Shown: in pieces, positions 55,793-64,000 of the stretch
Layout of the letters: each line of letters opens with the position of its first letter
Numbering within the stretch: the stretch's first letter is position 1
NCBI GenBank assembly: GCA_016715105.1
Contig: JADKBO010000007.1
Location: 29,109 to 93,108 of the forward strand
Length of the DNA stretch: 64,000 nt
Source of the DNA: Saprospiraceae bacterium
GTDB taxonomy: Bacteria > Bacteroidota > Bacteroidia > Chitinophagales > Saprospiraceae
Direction of reading: 5' to 3'
Position numbers and translations under genes: made by a program
Notes under the pieces: generated by a model
The model's database searches: none
The model's input: the letters and a program-made list of their open reading frames with translations, nothing else
Told to the model about the DNA's origin: nothing

Positions 55793-56322
55793 GATTTTGC
55801 TTTAACATCCAAAAATGGTCACGCTTTTACCAATTGCTATTCTGAATTTTAATGAGTGAAACTTCCCACCAGCTGTAGATAAGACCAATGACCTAAACGA
55901 ATGATAAATATAATACGATCAATCTTGATTTTCCTAATTCATTGGGAAGATACTAACCCGAAATATAGAATCCAAAGGGAAATTGGGCTAAAGCCCGCGG
56001 TGTCGGATGAACCAATAGCCACAGGCTAAAGCCAATGGCTAATGAAGAAGGCTTACACTAGATTATAGCTAGAATTCATTTCATTTTCATTCCGATAGCT
56101 ATCGCAACAGATTTCCTCAAAAAGCTGATAGCTGAAAACTGATAGCTGAACGCAATCCACATCAGGGAAATTGAGCTAAAGCCCACTGTATCGGGATGGA
56201 CCATTGGGCACAGGCTAAAGCCAGTGGCTAATGAAAAGGATTACGAGAAAGACTCGCCGGTTTCTATCCTTAACTTTCCGATTTCCGATTTCCGGTCCCC
56301 GGTTTCCGGTTTCCTGTTTCCA
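55793..56322. repeat. Intergenic region with two palindromic elements
   Basis: About 530 bases without a gene. Two copies of the dispersed element are present: 55985-56045 (GGGCTAAAGCCC, then AATAGCCACAGGCTAAAGCCAATGGCT) and 56173-56234 (GAGCTAAAGCCC, then ...AGGCTAAAGCCAGTGGCTAATG). Between them lie AGCTGATAGCTGAAAACTG-like drift and a CCGATAGCTATCG palindrome (56092-56104). CCGATTTCCGATTTCCGG-like repeats run from 56278 to 56322. Confidence 0.7.
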
Positions 56323-58153
56323 TTACTTTCCCCTCATTTTTGAAATCTCACTTAAAAAGCCTGCTTTTTTTACCTCGTCCTCTTTAGTTTTGTTGGCCCA
56401 ATCTATCGCAGTGTCAAATTCACCCTTCTGAGCATATACATAAGAAAGATTAAACATAGCATCTTCAAATTTTGGATTGATGAAAAGTGCTCTTTTAAAA
56501 ACTTCAATGGCTTGATCATATTTTTGGAGTTTTACCAAGCAACTAGCATAGTCATTGATGGTTTGAAAATGATAAGGAGTATGTTTGTATGCTATTGCCA
56601 AAGAAGCTTCTGCTTTGTCAAACATATTTTGATGAAAGTAACCCAATCCTTCCAACCATTTGGAGAAGATGCCATAGGACTTATTTGGAAAAGGGGAGAA
56701 TAAGCCAATCCACTCTCTTTTTGCCATGATTGGCCACTGGTTTGATGATTGGGCTGCCAATGATTTGGATACATGATTTTCTCCCTTCATTTGAAAATAA
56801 CTCAAAGGCAGATTCAGTATCAGAAGTAGAGGCAAAATAATCAAAATTGATTTTTGAACTTTAGCAGTTTGGTCTATTTTAAATCCAAAACCATTTGAAC
56901 TATTGGTTCTCCAAATGATCAGAGCCAAAATAAATGACAATAAAATTTGGTGTTCGAATCTTTCTTTTGGGAAATCAAAAAAGGCAATGATCATATAGCC
57001 CATCAGTAACCCAAACAACGTCAATAATTCTACCTTTTTGGACTCCAATGGATTTCTGAACTGCCTGATCAATGTAAATAATGGAATTAGGAAAATGGCC
57101 AAGTAAGCAATGATTCCAAAAATCCCTAATTCAGCAAAAACTTCAAGGAAGTCATTATGGGCTCTTGAAAAAATAACATTTAAGGATTGCAACCTGTAAC
57201 CACCGCCAACACCCTTGGATGGAAACACGATTTTCCAGTTTCCAGCTCCATAGCCTGTTACCCATTGATCAGCAATCACAAGGGAAGTCTTGTACCACAC
57301 AAACACCCTTTCTGTACCTGAAGCACTTTGAAATAGCCAGGTTGGATTAAACTGTTTTAGATCTTCAGTTGTGCCGACCTAAACTGAAAAATGCAATGGG
57401 ACCCATCAAAAATTCCTCAATTAGGGTGGCAATATTGCTTTGTACAGCACTTTTTTATAATTGGTGTTGGCCGTTGCCATTCCAATACCTGATAATAGTC
57501 CCAGCAAAGTTAGAGCTATCAAAACTCCCTCTTGACCTCAAAGGAAAATGACAATGATTTGTAAAACATGATCGCATAAACCCATTTCGAACTTTTTGAG
57601 CCACCACACCGTACAAATTGATGCCCAAAAGCAAAAATAAAAAGGATGCCAGCAAATTTTTATGGCCAGACATACCTATCACTTTGTAAATGTTGTCACC
57701 CTGTAAACCATCAGAAAGTCCAACCTTTAGCAATTGCCATAAACCAATACTGACCGTGACAAGGCTCAAAACTGCTACTCCTCTAAATAAAAATTGGTCA
57801 GATATCTCTTCAGAAAGTAGCCTAAATCCAATATAAAAAGCAAATGCCAGCAATATGGATTGAGTAGTCACCAAGCCGGCTGAAGGCAAAAACGCCCACA
57901 TCAACGACAAGTAACTTATCAAAAGATAAGCCAAAAAGAAAAGGTCTAAGAGATGTATTTTGAGATTTTGATATCGAGGAAAGACAAAAAAATAAGCCCA
58001 AATACCAACCAAACTAAACGCCAAAAATCTCCCCAAATGATATTCATCCAGTAGTCCCGGCGTTCTACCAAAACCCATGACTAAAAAAATTAGTCCAAAT
58101 AAGATTTTCACACTGATTGCTAATGGACTACTTTTTACTTTTATATTTGACAT
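56323..58153 (-). pseudogene. O-antigen ligase/Wzy protein with C-terminal TPR, multiply frameshifted
   Basis: The N-terminal frame (58153-57455) gives six or seven membrane helices with SHKNLLASFLFLLLGINLYG. The C-terminal frame (57306-56323) gives AHNDFLEVFAELGIFGIIAYLAIF, the Wzy_C signature, then more helices and a tetratricopeptide region (HFQTINDYASCLVKLQKYDQAIEVFKRALFINPKF). Between 57310 and 57560 at least three frame changes are needed, around LRSRGS and the ALTLLGLLSGIGMATANTNYKKV segment. Wzy/TPR proteins of this length occur in Bacteroidota polysaccharide loci. It could be a decayed gene or a region with several base-call errors. Confidence 0.75.
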
Positions 58154-58189
58154 CAGAGAAAAACTTGCTTAAGTGTTTTCAATTAAAAA

Positions 58190-59141
58190 ATGACCACAAA
58201 TCCTCAAAATATCATCAACACTGATTTGCATTTGATGCAAGTGATTTTACCATTCTGTTATTTTGATTTATTTTCCCACCCTTTGCGCTTAGAGGAAATC
58301 TACCATTTCAGTCGATATGATGGGCTTACCAAAGATAGGATTAAATTATTCATCGATCAATTAGTGGCCCAGGAAATTATTTACTGCTTTGGTGAATATT
58401 ATGCAATGAGCAACAGACCCGATTGGGTAAATCTCAGATTGGAGTACAATTCTCGGGCCCAACTTTACAAAGCCAAAGCTCAAAAAATGGTCAAATTGAT
58501 TGCAAAATTTCCATTTGTAAAGGCGGTATTTATTTCCGGTTCTCTTTCAAAGGAGATCATGCACGAAAATGGCGATATAGATTATTTCATCATCACGCGT
58601 AAAAACTGCCTTTGGATGGCGCGCACTTTTTTGATTCTTTACAAAAAAATATTTCTTTTTAATTCGCATAAATACTTTTGCCTCAATTACTTCATTGATG
58701 AAAATCATTTGGAAATTGAGGAGAAAAATATTTTTACTGCAGCAAATTGCGACTTTGGTGCCAATGTATGGAAATCAAATTTGTCAAGATTTTTATAATT
58801 CAAATCATTGGGTAAATGATTTTCTACCCAATTACCCGGAAAAACAATTAAATCAAATTTCTACTTCCAAAGATGGATGGACTTCAAGGTTCATGTCAAT
58901 GGTTGCGGAAAGTTCAATTGGTAAAAAAGTTGAAGTGCTATTAATGAATGTTACGCTTGCTTTCTGGAAGCGCAAATTCAATAATTTCGATAAACAAACT
59001 TTTGAAAAGGCATTCAAATCCAGACCTTACATTTCAAAACACCACCCGCTCAACTTTCAAGCCAAAGTATTAGCAGCTTATAATACACGCAAGCAAAACT
59101 TTGAAGAAAAGTACAAAGTGATTTTCGATGAAAAAAACTAA
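58190..59141 (+). pseudogene. Nucleotidyltransferase-like protein, frameshifted
   Basis: Frames 58190-58798 and about 58700-59141 give one protein of about 316 residues. The first part has a winged-helix-like segment (LRLEEIYHFSRYDGLTKDRIKLFIDQLV), then FVKAVFISGSLSKEIMHENGDIDYFIIT. The last matches the nucleotidyltransferase G-S/x(9-13)-D-x-D motif (GS at 117-118; DID). The second part continues helical to ...FEEKYKVIFDEKN. Deleting one base around 58732-58745, such as in the TTTTT run, joins IFLLQQIATLVPMYG. It overlaps the following B12-radical SAM gene by 14 bases and diverges from the Wzy gene. Substrate unknown. Confidence 0.7.
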
Positions 59142-60643
59142 TACTCAAGATCCGACTAAGTTACTATTTTGCCCTTCCTATTTTTATCGATTTGACAAAA
59201 AGCAGTGGGAGGATAATCGGCCATACCCACCTTATGGCACTTTATATGCAGCAGCGGTGATGCGACAAGAAGGTTATGAGGTCAGCTTTTTTGATACACA
59301 TTTGCGCACAAATACGCATGAAATCATTCCCGTTTTAGCATTCGAAAAACCAGACTTTCTGGTCATTTATGACGATGGATTCAATTATCTGACCAAGATG
59401 TGCCTCACTGCTATGCGTTCTGCGGCGTTTGAAATGATTAAATTTGCTAAGAAGGAAAATGCCACAGTCATCGTTTGTAATTCCGACGCCACCGATCATT
59501 TTGACAAATATTTGGACAGCGGTGCTGACTACATCATTTTCGGTGAAGGAGAAAATTACTTTACAGGAATTAATTGCCGATTTTGAGTCTCCAGAACCCA
59601 ATCCTTCAGCCATCAAAGGCATTGCATATAAAGACTCTACAGGAATTGTTGTCAATCAAAAAAGGCCAGTATTACATGATTTAGATAGTTTGCCAGACCC
59701 TGCTTGGGATCTCATTGATTTGAAAGCCTACCAAGATATTTGGAAAAACAACCATGGTTATTTTTCACTCAATATTGCGACAACCAGAGGATGCCCTTTT
59801 AAGTGTAATTGGTGTGCCAAACCTATTTATGGGAATCGATACAATTCCAGATCTCCGGAAAGAGTCGCCCAAGAATTAAATTATTTGAATAAGCAATTTG
59901 GTGCAAGTCATTTTGGATTGCCGACGACATTTGGTCTGAAACCCAAATGGGTGGAGGAATTCAGAACCGAGGTACAACGTTTGGATTTAAAAATTAAGTA
60001 TAAAAATCAATCAAGGGGCCGATCTACTACTACAACAGACTACATCGATGACTTGGTAACATCTGGATTGGATATGGCTTGGATTGGAGCGGAATCTGGC
60101 TCCCAAAAAATTCTGGACGCCATGGACAAAGGTATTACGGTAGCTCAAATTGGGGAAGCCAGAAATCTTTTAAAATCCAAAAAGGTAAACGTTGGTTTCT
60201 TTTTGCAATTTGGATATTTGGGGGAAAATCTGGAAGATATAGAGGCAACGATCGAAATGGTACAGAAACTAAATCCTGATGACATTGGCATCTCGGTTTC
60301 TTACCTATTGCCTGGAACCCTCTTTTATGAAAAGGTAAAAGACCAATTGAAAACTAAGCAAAATTGGGTCAATTCCGACGATTTGGATATGATGTATGAA
60401 GGCACTTTTAGTCCTCAGTTTTATAAAAGATTACATCGGTATGTACACAAGGTTTTTAGACTTGGCCAAGGTTTGAATAATTTTAAAAAACTATTTAGTT
60501 ATCCAAATTCTATAAATGCCCAAGGATTAAAATCAATTGCATCCATTGGATATTATTTACCTGCTTCCTGGATAGATCGATTGAAATTAAAGTTTCTTTG
60601 TAATGAGTTACCATTATGGCCCTCATCTAAGCAACTTTCATAA
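59128..60643 (+). pseudogene. B12-binding radical SAM protein 1, frameshifted
   Basis: About 504 residues when rejoined. Residues 1-150 are the cobalamin-binding domain (YPPYGTLYAAAVMRQEGYEVSFFDTHL...DYIIFGEGE). After the break at about 59555, the radical SAM domain has CPFKCNWC, the C-x3-C-x2-C cluster motif, and MAWIGAESGSQKILDAMDKG. One extra T at AAAATTACTT (about 59556) breaks the frame. Two internal stretches (59911-59932 and 60018-60036) read out of frame but return, hiding FWIADDIFGL and RADLLLQTDY. Such enzymes methylate or rearrange unactivated carbons. It is followed by a methyltransferase and a second paralogue. Confidence 0.82.
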
Positions 60644-60739
60644 AAATCCAAACCTTAGAATCAAGATATTTCGTAAAAATCCAAACCTTAGAATTGCCAT
60701 TTTTGATATAAATCCAAATCTTAGAATAATTATGTAGTA
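60641..60739. repeat. Three tandem 33-bp repeats
   Basis: Units start at 60641, 60674 and 60707, exactly 33 bases apart. Each begins with TAAAAATCCAAACCTTAGAAT or a close variant and ends in a more variable 12-base part. The first unit overlaps the stop of the radical SAM gene. On the minus strand the repeat stays in frame and encodes an 11-residue unit around SKVWIF, but no credible protein is supported. Confidence 0.7.
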
Positions 60740-60825
60740 ATCCTTCACTAAACAATCCAGTATTTATCCAAGCACACTTCAACTTTTCTTTAACTTTGAT
60801 TCGAATCAAGGATTAACCAATAAAA

Positions 60826-61629
60826 ATGTCTGTAACCAGTTTTGATGCCATCGCAACCGAATATGACCTTTCATTTTCTGAAAGCAAAATTGGGAAAGCA
60901 CAAAGAAATCAAGTTCATGCCTTTTTGAACGAAGCGTTGGGTCAAAAAACTGGTTTAAATATCTTAGAACTCAATTGTGGAACTGGAATTGATGCCATTT
61001 ATTTGGCAGCCAAAAATCATAAAATATTGGCCACCGACATCTCAGAAGGTATGATTGATTTGGTAAATGACAAGATCAAAACACTCCATTTGACTGATCA
61101 CATTCAAACAAAAGTCATGGACATCAAACAACTAGAATACTTGACTCCAGAAATAAAGTACGACCTCATTTTTTCTAATTTCGGGGGTTTTAATTGTCTT
61201 TCTCCGTCCGAAATTCAAAAGGCCAGTAATGAATTGTCAAGATTATTAGCTGACAGAGGTCAATTCATTGCAGTGATTATGCCCAATTTTTGTGCTTGGG
61301 AAACCATTTATTTTTTATCAAAGTTGTCTCTCAGAAAAGCATTTAGGAGATTTTCTAAAACGCCTATACCGGCAAATCTGGATGCTCAAACCACTGTAAA
61401 CACTTGGTATTACAGCCCAAGCCAATTTCTTAACTTACTTAGAAATGAGTTTACATTCAGCAAAAAACGTCCAATTGGCTTTTTCATCCCTCCATCTTAT
61501 CTTACCTGGATTGCTCAAAGAACACCTCGTTTTTTCAATGTCTTAGTTTCCTTGGAAAAAAGAATGGCAAACCTTTCTTTTCTTGCTTTTACCAGTGATC
61601 ATTATTATATAGAATGTATTAAAAGATGA
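60826..61629 (+). CDS. SAM-dependent class I methyltransferase
   Basis: The 267-residue protein has a class I Rossmann methyltransferase fold: motif I ILELNCGTGIDAIYLA (about 46-61), motif II ILATDISEGMIDL, and YDLIFSNFGGFNCLS for motif IV. The C-terminal 110 residues are helical and less conserved (TWYYSPSQFLNLLRNEF). It is intact between two frameshifted B12-radical SAM genes and probably acts on the same small molecule or lipid. The acceptor cannot be predicted. Confidence 0.87.
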   Translation: MSVTSFDAIATEYDLSFSESKIGKAQRNQVHAFLNEALGQKTGLNILELNCGTGIDAIYLAAKNHKILATDISEGMIDLVNDKIKTLHLTDHIQTKVMDIKQLEYLTPEIKYDLIFSNFGGFNCLSPSEIQKASNELSRLLADRGQFIAVIMPNFCAWETIYFLSKLSLRKAFRRFSKTPIPANLDAQTTVNTWYYSPSQFLNLLRNEFTFSKKRPIGFFIPPSYLTWIAQRTPRFFNVLVSLEKRMANLSFLAFTSDHYYIECIKR

Positions 61630-61688
61630 GAAACTGTTCGCGTGATCAAAAATGAGTAAATTCGCTTTTTAAGACTGGGAAATTAATT

Positions 61689-63094
61689 ATGAAAATAGTT
61701 TTCACACATGCCTATTTTTTAGAACAAGACCCCAAAGAAACGGTCATCATGAAACCCTATCCGCCCTTGGGTATATTGTATTTAAGTGCATGGCTGGAAA
61801 AATTTGGAATAGAAAATGAAGTCTTTGATTCCACTTTCTCTAATCCTGATAAACAAAGACAATACCTTCTTGAAAACCAACCAGATATCCTTGCAATCTA
61901 CACCAATTTGATGAGCAAAATTCAAGTGGGTCAGCTGCTCCATTTCATTCGGAACCAACCAAATCTTGCCAAAATACTGGTCGTGATTGGCGGGCCAGAT
62001 GTGAGCCACAATATTGAAAATTATTTGGCCTTGGGCGCTGATATTGTAGTCATTGGCGAAGGCGAACAAACCATTGAAATCGCCCAAACATGGAAAATGG
62101 GCTTCATTCACAATTTGGACACGTGGACGGACTTGCTTTTAGGGATGATGCTGGCGCCATTATTCAAACAAATCCCCGGGTAAAAATCTCAGATCTCGAA
62201 ACCTTGCCCTTGCCCAATAGATCTAAAATTGACCTTCAAAAATATTTGGATGTTTGGAAACACCATCACGGATACAGCACCATTTCTGTGAGTACACAAA
62301 GGGGATGCCCATATACTTGCAAATGGTGCAGCACGGCGGTTTATGGTCAGAGTTATCGTCGCCGCACTCCCAAATCCGTGGTAGATGAGTTGGCTGTTCT
62401 TCAAAAAACATATCAAGCAGACCAAATTTGGTTTGTAGATGATGTTTTCACAGTGAGCCACAAATGGTTGACCGCATTCAGGGACGAGGTGGTTTCGCGA
62501 GGAATCAACTTTCCATTTGAGTGTATTACCCGAGCGGATAGATTGAATGCCGATGTCATCACCATATTAAAACAGGCAGGTTGTTTCAGGGTTTGGATTG
62601 GAGCAGAAAGCGGATCTCAGAAGATTTTGGACGCTATGGATCGGCGCGTGGATGCAGAATGGGTGCAATCCATGATCATTGAGGCCCGCAATCAGGGCAT
62701 TGAAGCAGGAACTTTTATCATGTTGGGTTATCCCGGCGAAACCGAAAAGGACATCGTACAAACATTGGACCACTTACGCAAGTCAAATCCAGATCTTTAT
62801 ACCATCACAGTTGCTTACCCAATCAAGGGCACAGGACTTTATGAAGAAACGCAGAGTCATCATCAAACACCAGATGACTGGGCAAATAGCACCGATAGAC
62901 AAATAGACTTCACCAGAACTTACCCTCGAAAATATTATGATTTTGCTGTGCGCTGGGTGGTCAATAGCATGCAGTTACACAAACTTCATTTAAATAATAA
63001 AAAGGCTAGTATTTCATATGTTAAAACAAGCGCCAAAGTGGTTTTGTCAAAACTTGGGATGAGTTTTTATAAATGGTCGGTTTTTGCAAAGTGA
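61689..63094 (+). pseudogene. B12-binding radical SAM protein 2, frameshifted
   Basis: About 468 residues when rejoined. The first frame (61689 to about 62095) is a cobalamin-binding domain with MKPYPPLGILYLSAWLEKFGIENEVFD and GADIVVIGEGEQTIEI. The second, 62090-63094, has the cluster motif CPYTCKWC, the DQIWFVDDVF and CITRADRLN strands, and FRVWIGAESGSQKILDAMDRR. Adding one base near 62088 (CAAACATGG to CAAACAATGG) joins EIAQT with MENGLHSQFG. It is a paralogue of the gene at 59.1 kb, and the SAM methyltransferase lies between them. Substrate unknown. Confidence 0.83.
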
Positions 63095-63189
63095 AAAATA
63101 AGATAGGGAAACATTAAATAAGTTTGGTATCGTGTAATAAAATGTTCTTTTAGAAAGCATGATTGCAGCAAATTTATTAACTTTAATTT

Positions 63190-63652
63190 ATGAAAAAACA
63201 ACGGCTATATTTGGATACTTCTGTTTTGGTGGGTTATACGATGAAGAATTTCAAGAAATTACAAAGCCATTATTTGAACGAATCGAAAAATCTGAATTTG
63301 AAATTATATTCTCAAATATTACTGAGCAGGAATTAGAAAATGCACCTCAAATAATAAAATCAACTATAAACTTACTGCCGCAAAATTCAACATTGCTTGT
63401 AAAATCAGATTTAGAGGCAGCTCAACTTCCCGAAAAGTATATTGATGAAAAGTGGTAGGCCCAACTTCCTATGCAGATTGTTTGCATATTGCATTGGCAA
63501 CAATTCATAATGCAAATATTTTAGTAAGCTGGAATTTCAAGCACATAGTTAACGTTGTACGAATTGGAGGATATAATTCCGTAAATATTGCAGCAGGATA
63601 TAAACCAATTGATATTCGTTCACCAAGAGAATTATTGAAATATGACGACTAA
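63190..63652 (+). pseudogene. PIN-domain (VapC-like) toxin, frameshifted twice
   Basis: ATG at 63190 gives MKKQRLYLDTSVLVG, the first PIN acidic motif (D9). Two one-base gaps, near 63233 and at the GAAAAG around 63452, restore LYDEEFQEITKPLFERI and DEKVVGPTSYADCLHIALATI...SWNFKHIVN. The full reading is about 154 residues and ends SPRELLKYDD. PIN proteins are magnesium-dependent RNases. This subfamily, with the SYADCLHIA and SWNFKHIVN blocks, is widespread in Bacteroidota and cyanobacteria and is usually next to a small partner, as here (11-base overlap with the gene below). Confidence 0.78.
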
Positions 63653-63791
63653 AGCAAAAAAAGTAAAAAAAGGTTTTGATGCGGTTAAATTTATGCGCGA
63701 TCAAAGAGATAAAATTTCAACAGATATTATGAACTTAAGTCCAGAAGAAATAGTCAACTATTTTGAAAGGAAAGACAAAAAACCAGAATAA
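63642..63791 (+). CDS. Small partner (antitoxin-like) protein of PIN toxin
   Basis: A 49-residue protein, MTTKAKKVKKGFDAVKFMRD then RDKISTDIMNLSPEEIVNYF and a basic end. FDAVKFMRDQRDKIS recalls the small partners usually encoded next to this PIN subfamily. Its ATG overlaps the PIN stop by 11 bases, which supports coupled translation. It is lysine-rich, mostly helical and lacks a known DNA-binding motif. The gene is intact and easily missed because of its length. Confidence 0.72.
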   Translation: MTTKAKKVKKGFDAVKFMRDQRDKISTDIMNLSPEEIVNYFERKDKKPE

Positions 63792-63963
63792 TAAATCCTA
63801 GTCCTAACAACGTCTAGCTAACTTTGCGACATAATTCAGCTAATAAAACATTCTCGGACTAAGCTATACGGGCATTAAACGTAATAATACATAAAATTAG
63901 AAAAGTCGACAACTCATTGAAAATTCCGACTATACGGTTATATCGACAAAGAATTTTAATCAA

Positions 63964-63990
63964 CTTCACTGCTGATCTGAAGCAGTGAAG
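63964..63990. repeat. Perfect 10-bp hairpin near window end
   Basis: CTTCACTGCT (63964-63973) and AGCAGTGAAG (63981-63990) form a perfect stem with a 7-base loop (GATCTGA). No T tract follows on the plus strand. The surrounding 63792-64000 holds no gene I can support. Confidence 0.5.
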
Positions 63991-64000
63991 AAAAGTATTC

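Noticed and set aside
60641..60739. Possible mini CRISPR array (three 21-base cores with 12-base gaps)
   Set aside because: The spacers are too short, the cores differ and there is no cas gene; it is a plain 33-bp tandem repeat.
60627..60809. Minus-strand reading frame with SKVWIF repeats as a small gene
   Set aside because: It overlaps the radical SAM stop, has no promoter or conserved partner and derives from the tandem repeat.
63792..64000. Small gene or attachment site near the window end
   Set aside because: Only a 10-bp hairpin is visible; no frame, repeat pair or tRNA end supports a gene or att site.

Overview
The window looks like one contig of a Bacteroidota genome, probably of the Saprospiria/Chitinophagia type. 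Evidence: low GC; a FecR plus STN/plug TonB-receptor pair; a type IX secretion C-terminal domain; an IPTL-like C-terminal anchor; a TTTG-N19-TAnnTTTG promoter; fused NagB-LmbE; the ApbE-DUF4266-DUF3570 trio; and few Shine-Dalgarno sites. No rRNA, tRNA or CRISPR was seen.

Layout. 1-6.2 kb: 3' end of a fecR, a TonB-dependent receptor, a secreted P-domain/lysyl-oxidase protein and a T9SS cargo protein. 6.3-9.8 kb: a parDE module, an APC amino-acid permease and a DedA protein with an added N-terminal domain. 9.8-13.3 kb (minus): an operon of UbiA-type phosphoribosyltransferase, DprE1-like oxidase and GT-C glycosyltransferase, resembling the mycobacterial decaprenyl-phospho-arabinose route. 13.9-18.7 kb: O-antigen ligase, FMN reductase, cupin and the ApbE/DUF4266/DUF3570 operon. 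18.8-26.4 kb: patatin, AAA ATPase, GH53 galactanase, NIPSNAP lipoprotein, maeB and a DinB protein. 26.7-33.1 kb: ECF sigma/anti-sigma/outer-membrane protein, a Crp-like regulator, and a LacI regulator divergent from nagB with a readable promoter and operator. 33.9-39 kb: glgA-glgC glycogen synthesis and a YegP-OmpA fusion. 39-50.7 kb: housekeeping and envelope genes (aldehyde dehydrogenase, UvrD helicase, Tmk, ferredoxin, lipoproteins, an ice-binding-like adhesin, and MlaE-MlaF-MlaD lipid transport). 50.7-53.5 kb: repeat-rich DNA holding an IS1182-family element. 53.5-63.1 kb: GMC oxidoreductase pair, a Wzy/TPR protein, a nucleotidyltransferase-like protein, two B12-binding radical SAM proteins and a methyltransferase. 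63.2-63.8 kb: a PIN-domain toxin with an overlapping 49-residue partner.

Two general features stand out. First, at least nine otherwise conserved genes carry one-base indels, most of them at or beside short homopolymers and densest after 53.5 kb. This looks more like residual long-read error than gene decay, so the frameshifted genes below are described as single loci. Second, intergenic DNA is full of dispersed palindromic elements built on GGGCTAAAGCCC and of drifting short tandem repeats.
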